A program made the position numbers and the translations under genes. From Acanthaster planci (Eukaryota; Echinodermata; Asteroidea; Valvatida; Acanthasteridae): a stretch of 64,000 nucleotides of DNA. The notes under the pieces were generated by a model that saw nothing but the letters and a program-made list of their open reading frames with translations, made no database searches and was not told the DNA's origin. Numbering within the stretch: position 1 is the stretch's first letter; the number at the start of each line of letters is the position of its first letter. Location of the stretch: assembly GCF_001949145.1 (NCBI RefSeq), contig NW_019091570.1, forward strand, positions 514,664 to 578,663, read 5' to 3'. Of the stretch, positions 57,531 through 64,000 are shown piece after piece.

Positions 57531-57870
57531 GCCCTGACCCAACATATATATTGATAAACACTGTATGCTCAGTGCTTGTCCCAAAACTTTCGAAAAAAAG
57601 TCACAAGCTTATTCGGGTGGGACTCGAACCCACGACCTCCTGCTTAATAGTGCAGATGTCTTAACCACTCGACCACCGAGCTTGCTGGGGTCAGCTGGCT
57701 GGTCTGAGTCACGTGAAGCAGCAGGTACCGCGAACTATTTTCAAGATGTATTTTTTGCATTGAGGAGGTTGGAGTCCCACCCGAGTAAGCTTGTGACTTT
57801 TTTCACAAGCTCTCGGACAAGCACTGAGCATACAGTGTTTATCAATATATATATACGTTGGGTAAGGGCA
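57531..57870. mobile_element. Foldback element enclosing a tRNA-like sequence
   Basis: The left arm is 57531-57626 and the right arm 57773-57870, inverted. The left arm reads GCCCTGACCCAAC, TATATATTGATAAACACTGT, ATGCTCAGTGCTTGTC, AAGTCACAAGCTTA, then CGGGTGGGACTC. The right arm in reverse gives GCCCTTACCCAAC, ATATATATATTGATAAACAC, the same AGTGCTTGTC, AAGTCACAAGCTTA and CGGGTGGGACTC. The 146-bp centre holds most of a tRNA-like sequence and a GTCAGCTGGCTGGTCTGAGT segment with a second copy at about 21884. This is either a tRNA-containing foldback/MITE or two head-to-head SINEs sharing a tail. Confidence 0.75.
57607..57682 (-). tRNA. tRNA-like sequence, probably SINE head or pseudogene
   Basis: The minus strand has an A-box-like TGGTCGAGTGG (57675-57665), a CTGC/GCAG anticodon-type stem and a B-box GGTTCGAGTCC (57630-57620) in a GTGGG-TTCGAGT-CCCAC T-arm. 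The TGGTCGAGTGGTTAAG start is Ser/Leu-like, but the length leaves no long variable arm and the acceptor stem pairs poorly. It is therefore called tRNA-derived rather than a functional tRNA. Confidence 0.45.
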
Positions 57871-58796
57871 AAACCCATTATATAAAATAATTTTGTCGGT
57901 CACTTTTTAGATAACTGCAAATGATGAACTCCAGATTAAAGTATGGAGTAATCCAAGCATCTCTTCCAATTGATTGAGGTGTTGGGCTTGTCATACAGTT
58001 GACCCGTTGTTGGTACTACCATCATAACCTGCTGACTCGCGCTGTGTACATGTACGTGTGTGTGTCAGTATGTGTACAGGACCAAACCAGTCTTTCAACT
58101 CATCAGGCCATGTATGACACATACACTGTACATGCAAACACATGTACATGTATGTGGATGCATTGTGCTACATATACTATTGTACACGTACACTGCATCA
58201 GTACACATAGCTTACTCTGTGAGTTTGCCATAGCTCTACTTGTACTGTACCAGGGTTGGTGTACCATGACAGTGCATGGTGGCTTGTAGCCATGGGTCCC
58301 CTGTGTCAGGACCAATGATCTCCCCTCAAAATGCACCGAGACCACCTTGGACAGGGCTACTTCCATGGGTGAAATATGGAGAATGCAGCCAACGGGCATA
58401 TTTCAGCCTTGGGGAGAGTCCTGCTCAATATACACAACTGATTGAACACAGCATTGACACACTGACAGATCGAGGTTGCCCCTCCCCCAAGCAAAACAAG
58501 AACAAAAATAATCAGAGAAAGGTGATTTTGGGTCTATTTCACTTCCTTCCAAAAACATGTAAAAAGCCCTAAAATATAGCCTTACCATGCCTTTTTTGCC
58601 TCCCCAAAAACTTGGTACCAAAAAAAAAATGGTTCCGGATCCACTCTTGTACAGTTATTTGCAGCTTAAGTAACTCTTTGTTACACATGATGACAGGCTA
58701 TGGTCATTTCATGTTAAAAGTAAAATTCTTGATGCAGCCATCATTAAAAGTGTAACAGAGGGTCCAGTAGTAAACACATGTACCCTTGATCAGTAA
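57871..58796. other. Possible 3' UTR of the RGG-box gene; otherwise non-coding
   Basis: It lies downstream of the RGG exon's stop on the minus strand. There are repeated GTACATGTA palindromes at 58045-58160. No certain AATAAA could be tied to the gene. Confidence 0.3.
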
Positions 58797-58891
58797 TCAA
58801 CGCAATGGGGGTCCACTCCCACCTCCTCCACCTCTCCCTCCACGACCTGCACCTCCACGACCTCCACGACCCCCTCCACGGCCAAATGAAC
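58797..58891 (-). CDS. Terminal exon of an RGG/GAR-box protein
   Basis: On the minus strand a good pyrimidine tract and CTTTACAG acceptor (AG at 58893-58892) lead into 95 bp: the last two bases of a split codon, 30 sense codons, and a TGA stop at 58799-58797. The peptide is SFGRGGGRGGRGGAGRGGRG followed by glycines and SGPPLR, a classic arginine-glycine-rich tail. Such tails bind RNA and are targets of arginine methylation in nucleolar and mRNA proteins (GAR1, fibrillarin, nucleolin, LSM4 and others). The tail alone does not identify the protein. GAR1 is one possibility because its GAR domain is C-terminal. Upstream exons should lie at higher coordinates but none was recognised up to 64000. 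The plus-strand proline-rich frame here is the antisense shadow. Confidence 0.6.
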
Positions 58892-58980
58892 CTGTAAAGG
58901 AGTTAAACAGGAAAAGAAAAGGGGTTGAAAAGGTTGGGAGAAATCAAACAATATACAACAAAAACCAAACCAGATAACCT

Positions 58981-59285
58981 AGCCAGCTAATACAGCCAGC
59001 CAACCCAGCTAGCCAACCAAGCCAGCCAACTCAGGTAGCCCACCAAGCCAGCCAACCCAGCTAGCAAACCAAGCCAGCCAACTCAGGCAGCCAAGTTGAG
59101 CCAACCCAGCTAGCCAACCAAGCCAGCCAACTCAGCTAGCCAACCAAGCCAGCCAACTCAGGTAGCCAACCAAGCCAGCCAACCCAGCAAGCAAATCAAG
59201 CCAGCCAACTCAGGCAGCCAAGTTGAGCCAACCCAGCTAGCCAAACGAGCCAGCCAACTCAGGCAGCCAAGTTGAGCCAACCCAG
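58981..59285 (+). repeat. AGCCAACCCAGCTAGCCAAC minisatellite
   Basis: Composite units of about 20 and 40 bp are built from CAAGCCAGCCAACTCAGG, CAGCCAAGTTGAGCCAACCC and AGCTAGCCAACC. It starts about 90 bp upstream (in gene sense) of the RGG exon acceptor, so it would lie in that gene's last intron. Confidence 0.9.
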
Positions 59286-61540
59286 AAAGCCAATGTATGG
59301 TGTTCCATATGTTCCAATGGCCTGTTTTCTCTGTCACTTTTCTTCAGGGTCACTTTTTTTTGGGGGGGGGGCCATTGCCTCTTTTTTTGGAGTTTTTTTT
59401 TCAACATCGCATTCTTTCGTTTGGTGTCAAGTTTTTTTGGCTACATGTATTTTTGCTCAGATTCAGAGAAATGTTTGGACCCATAGACCTGTGTAAAGTG
59501 GACCATTTGCAAGTCTGACTTTGACTTTGAATCTCTAAATAACAAAAACCAACAATGGGAACAACTGGATTAACCTACTGCTTTAATACAAAGGCATGAA
59601 AATATTTGAAAACCAATTTGACATGGTGAGGTTTTGTTAGTGTACAATTTTTTGTTTGCTTAACTATGTATATTAATTTGCTATAACATCCCTTTCATGT
59701 CTGGAATCAGACTTGGCAATTTGGACTAAGTTTCAAGCCTTTGTGGACTTGGCTAAGACGTGGATGAATTGGATTTGACTACATCACTACAGATCATTTT
59801 GGAGCATATCATTTCACTGGTGAGAGTTGTGGGCGCCAGCATCCTCACTAGCAAGAAAACAATAGACATTCCATTTCTGGTAAAGTCAAAATCTGTGTAA
59901 TAAAGAGGCAAGCAACTTCACTTGATCAAATACAAATGGCAATCACATTGGCATTATTAGTGTGGATTTTTGATACCAAATTGTATAGTTGTAAGATTTG
60001 GACTGTGTTGTTGCCCTTGCCTAAGGCAGGTCATCCAGTGGCAAGATTGTGGGGCTTGACATCTACAGAATATGTTCATCATCTATGCATTTCTAATACT
60101 TCCAATGGTGAAACCTAATATACATGTATGTACCTTTAACTTTTTAAATACAGGTCGGAAAATTTGTGTTTATATACATGTACATGTAAAACAAGCTTAG
60201 TTCACAGAATAATTTGATCAACCCTCAGAAAAGTCCGATTTTTTGTGTTCTTAAGCAGAGAGTGACCTATAATTAATGTTTTCAATTGTTTTGTTTTGCT
60301 TGCTGATTATAATATTATCAAATCTATGACACTTATTTTTATGGAAATAAGAAAGATATTTCCAGGTGAATTTTAAGAAAATTGCTGGTATATGTAACTT
60401 ACATGCATTAAGTTTCTTTGAGTTCACATTATTTCATCTTTAAAGACTGGGGTAAACTAAACAACTCCCCCCCAAAAAAAAATCAAATCCCTCTCCAAAC
60501 ACCCTCCAAACTAAGCCAAAACAACTAAACTAAATTGTATCCTTTCATAGTTCATTAGAGAATTTGTTATTTTGCTTTGAAATGACTCAATATAAATGAC
60601 AAGCAATCTTTTCATGTTACTTCACAAGCAGACAATACATTTCAGTAACTTAATTTTCCATCAAGTTCACATACTCCTGTAAACCCTGACCTTGCCTTTA
60701 GCTGGCAAGGAGTCAAAGCACTTTGTACTCGAATGCAATGCCAATCTTTCATTCAAACATCAAATTGCCCATTCAGAGGTTTAATCTGCACTAATGATGA
60801 CAATATTTGTTGGGAAAAGGCCAGGGCATACCAACAACAGGACACAGTGTGAATAGCAAGGATGGTGAATAAGAGGAACCATCAAACTTGTTGATTGACA
60901 GATGGAAGACCCAATATGTGTATAAAGTTGTCATTCAAATTGAAGTTAACGGACCACTTCAACCATTATGTTGACACTGGCAAGTATGTACATGTATATT
61001 CACATCAGCATGCAGAAAAACAGTGCGATATCTTGCACCATGAAGTTTTCTTAACAACACAAGCATTAAAACTTAAATTGCTACACAGGTAAAATTTTTC
61101 TATGCCTAAGGCTCAGGATCACTATTAACATTTTCGAAAAGCCACGAAAGTCAAAAACAAACTGGACTTTACATTCCCTTTAAAACAAATTCCTTTAGAG
61201 CCTTGAATAGGAAAAATTTTTCTTCACAGCATTTTCAAAGATAGAGCTTGATATTTTCTGTTTATAAATTAGATGTGTATATACGTATCAGGGTATATAT
61301 GATAAAGTGCCACTGGGAGCTTACTAACCAGCAGAGATAATTATACTGTTGCAAAGTCTACTTGTGGGTCCGATGAACACAAAAAATGTTCAGGATTGTC
61401 AGAAAATCGAGTTACAAAATCTAAAAGACAGGTGCATAGGCAGGGGCTACTAAAATGTTTGTGGAGACTTGCAAAAAAGGATGCGTGTACATGGCAGGAA
61501 AAATGCTGATACCCTATAATTCCACCATTCAAGGAATATT
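59286..61540. other. No recognised feature
   Basis: Short T- and G-runs at 59346-59405 create low-complexity open frames. The segment at 59700-59790 resembles the GACT-rich repeat family. No exon could be supported. Confidence 0.4.
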
Positions 61541-63605
61541 GCAGCAAATGCTACAAAACAAGGGACGTTCGCTAATGTGCTTGTTGTACCATGTGAGAGC
61601 TTGCAATGCAATAAAATTGCAAGTGACCCTCGCGACAGACACTCAGCACCAAACATCGCAGACATGCGTTTCATTCACTCGTGTAAAGGGGCCTTAAAGG
61701 TGAAGTACCCAACACTGAAACAGAAGTGAAAAAGTCTTGCCAGTTGCATGGCCACTGAAGCAGCACATTCTGACAGTGCTATGTTTCCAATTCCATTTGG
61801 AACTGTGACTTTGTTGACATCCAAGTTTTGCATTCAAGATACTCTGAGGTGCAATTTGAGGCATTCCCTGGCCACAGTCGTCTTATTTTTAAGGCACCAA
61901 TAGCTGCCAAGATTTCACGTTAAAACTTATGGTTCTTCCTAGGATTCTTTTTCACCTGTGCAGGAGTTTCTTTATGGTCCACGGCAACTTTTGACTGCTG
62001 AAACTCTCTGGTACACTATTTTAATAAAAAGTTTCAATGTTTTATAGTTTAACATAATATGATGCTATCCGTAAGTTAGGCTCCACTAAAAACCCAGTGA
62101 AGTATGTCTCTACTCTAACACTTTCATCGTCATCCACCGATCTGAAGTATTGACCAATGCCATTTGTGGCAGATGGCTACAAATGGCATTGGTTTCTCAG
62201 ACAGATGGCAGATGTTTCTTGGACCCAATGTGTTGCAAAACATTGTTGTGACCACTACCCTTCACTTATATATCACTACTGCATACTAGGCATAATGCAA
62301 AATATCTGCCCTTCTTTGACCTTCATGCACATGACCATTCTATCTTACACTGTATTTCTGAAGATGCTTCTTCAATTTTGTCGAGTCTTTCGTCACGACT
62401 TTTCATCACATACGTCTGTAACATTGACAATTGTGTTCTGGGGTGCATGACAACCGTCTGGTATCCATCTCAGAAGTACGATGTCTGCAGTATGGGTGGC
62501 AACATTGACAGACTATTCACTGGTAAACATTTTAAGCCTTGGAAATAGTGCATGTACTCTTGCAATTGACAGTGTGGCACCCATGTGCATGTATGCGGTA
62601 CATACACCGCCAGTGACTGTACATTTACATTTTATGCAAGTAATTTTCAGTTGAAGAAAAGCGGAGACATCCAAGACAAAATATTTTTATGTAAACTTTG
62701 ATTAAACTCAGACCTTGGCAGTAAAAAATTCAAGTCATTAAAAACTGTAAACAAAACTTGACAATCCAGGAGATTTTTCAGATGTGTTGGGAGTCAGAAG
62801 ACCAACCAATCTACTGGGAGTTTTCTGCAAAATCTGGGAGAATCTGAGAGATCATTCATGTAAATAAATACAAGCCTTACTATGTATCTAGCTTTGGTGG
62901 TTATGGGTAAGAAACAAAATTAAGGTTTTCAAATGCACATGAACAATATTTACATGAATTCTATTTCTATTACATGAACATGTATATCATTCTCACTGAC
63001 ACATCCAGATGACCGAGTGGCCATTGATGGCTTCAACAGGCATGCATACGTGCATGTATTTATGTCAACTATGACACCCCTGTGTAAAGAGGTTACTGAG
63101 CATCACTTTGCACTCCTGTGGAAATCTTCCATCTCTGCCCCCCTTATCTTCCAGGGGGAATTCTCACATGACTTCATACAAGCCCAGCGGTAGTGTAGCC
63201 ACATGTGCAGTACACAAACTTTGTGTAGTACTAATTACATTCAACATTACTCTCCAGATGAATCCATTGAAGCAAATGATGATTTCAACCGCTGTTCAAT
63301 TTTACTGACAAGCTCATTGCCTCACATGTGCAGGGGTTCAGTTTTTGCACGGGAAGGCTGTTGAGTAGTCTTATGACCCATTACCATAAAGGTTGGGTGG
63401 TCTACATGTACATGTATATATTTTTAGTTCAGTGTTATTGTGCTTAATAACATTGGTTACCTCCCCAAAAGTTATGCTACAAACAAACCTTTTTGCAACA
63501 GTGGCAGCTTGCAAAGAATGGCAAACGACCCTTGTGACAGGCACTGGGCACCAACCATCACAGATGTGTGTTTCTAGTGCTCGTGGGAAAGGGTCTCTAT
63601 ACTGC
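61541..63605 (+). repeat. Dispersed repeat pair (61541-61695 and 63470-63605)
   Basis: Both copies carry ATGCTACAAA-CAA, then GCTTGCAA-G-A-T, GTGACCCTCGCGACAG (second copy ACGACCCTTGTGACAG), CACT-GCACCAA-CATC-CAGA and a TCGTG-AAAGGG end. They are separated by about 1.8 kb in the same orientation. Confidence 0.6.
61700..63460. other. No recognised feature between the repeat pair
   Basis: Non-coding by inspection. At 62148-62192 an ACCAATGCCATTTGTGGCAG stretch forms an inverted repeat with GGCTACAAATGGCATTGGT, a small stem. Confidence 0.45.
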
Positions 63606-64000
63606 AATGGTAGGTGGCCAATATCAGGAAAACCAAGTATTCACATTATAATTTGACACCTTTTGATTGGACCCTATATACAATTACAAACAAATGTGAA
63701 TGTTTGGAAAGTTAAAGCAGTGTCTTAGAGCAAGTGCAATGAAGGATTAGTCTTAAGCTATAGTTACATGTTGTTCAGGATGTACCTTATTCCTAGATGT
63801 TAAGAACTGACATCTTTTGTCAAATAAAAGTCACATTATCACATAACTATTCTGGTTCCTTGATGTACATCCCTGCAATCAATTTAAATGTATGGGGCAG
63901 ATCCAGAAATTAGTTTGTGATTAAAGCTTCTCTTAAAAACATTCAGTTTAGTTTAAAGTTCCGCTTCCTTTTCAGAGTAGTGTGTCCCCCAGTTTATTTG
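63606..64000. other. Right edge; no recognised feature
   Basis: AT-rich sequence without open frames of note. Nothing can be supported up to the window end. Confidence 0.4.

Noticed and set aside
58786-58977. Proline-rich plus-strand frame (PPPPPLPPRP)
   Set aside because: Antisense of the RGG exon, which has the better splice acceptor and stop.
59450-59480. MFGPID string resembling the FGPI motif of GAR1
   Set aside because: It is on the plus strand, opposite to the RGG exon, with no flanking GAR1 residues. Chance match.

Overview
The window is animal (metazoan) genomic DNA: AT-rich, intron-rich and dense in transposon relics, with short exons bounded by GT/AG signals and no bacterial-style gene packing. 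The repeated TACATGTA/ACATGTACATGT palindrome, the mix of LINE, Tc1, hAT-like and tyrosine-recombinase relics, and the type of the one clear gene fit a marine invertebrate, perhaps an amphioxus, hemichordate or echinoderm. The species cannot be fixed from sequence alone. A 32-N assembly gap (41358-41389) and a lone N (33521) mark it as draft assembly.

The one confident host gene is a TIKI (TRABD2-type, TraB-family) Wnt-inactivating metalloprotease on the minus strand. Exon 1 (38342-38518) carries the signal peptide, exon 2 (37335-37889) most of the TraB/TIKI domain with the first GX2H motif, and exon 3 (11239-11566) the rest of the domain up to the first half of the second GX2H motif. All junctions are clean and in phase. 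Intron 1 is 452 bp and intron 2 is about 25.8 kb. I could not find the next exon, which must supply the histidine of the second GX2H motif, so the gene is incomplete here. A second, weaker host feature is a terminal coding exon of an RGG-box protein on the minus strand (58797-58891); its upstream exons were not found.

The rest is mostly repeats. Left end (1-523): frameshifted remnant of a DIRS/Crypton/XerD-like tyrosine recombinase. 8-10.6 kb and 14.6-17.4 kb: two same-orientation copies of a composite repeat, the second containing a tandem array of roughly 146-bp units. 18.5-18.85 kb: a long perfect-geometry inverted repeat. 21.7 and 24.5-25.1 kb: hAT-like MITE copies. 25.6-25.9 kb: a LINE reverse-transcriptase relic. 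31-33.9 kb: a foldback structure with ~390-bp arms. 34.1-34.3 kb: a tRNA-derived SINE. 35.7-36.2 kb and 42.9-43.2 kb: TIR elements.

The 46.5-52 kb region is a layered wreck: a CFDP2-like endonuclease/reverse-transcriptase LINE (minus strand) has been split by a second LINE with an apparent target-site duplication and, elsewhere, by a Tc1-type transposon whose 3' half was later lost. Right part: minisatellites at 54.2-54.7 and 59.0-59.3 kb, and a foldback element holding a tRNA-like gene at 57.5-57.9 kb.

I found no operon, CRISPR array or other multi-gene system. The most unusual material is the inverted-repeat/foldback elements, the nested transposons, and the large duplicated repeat blocks inside the TIKI locus.
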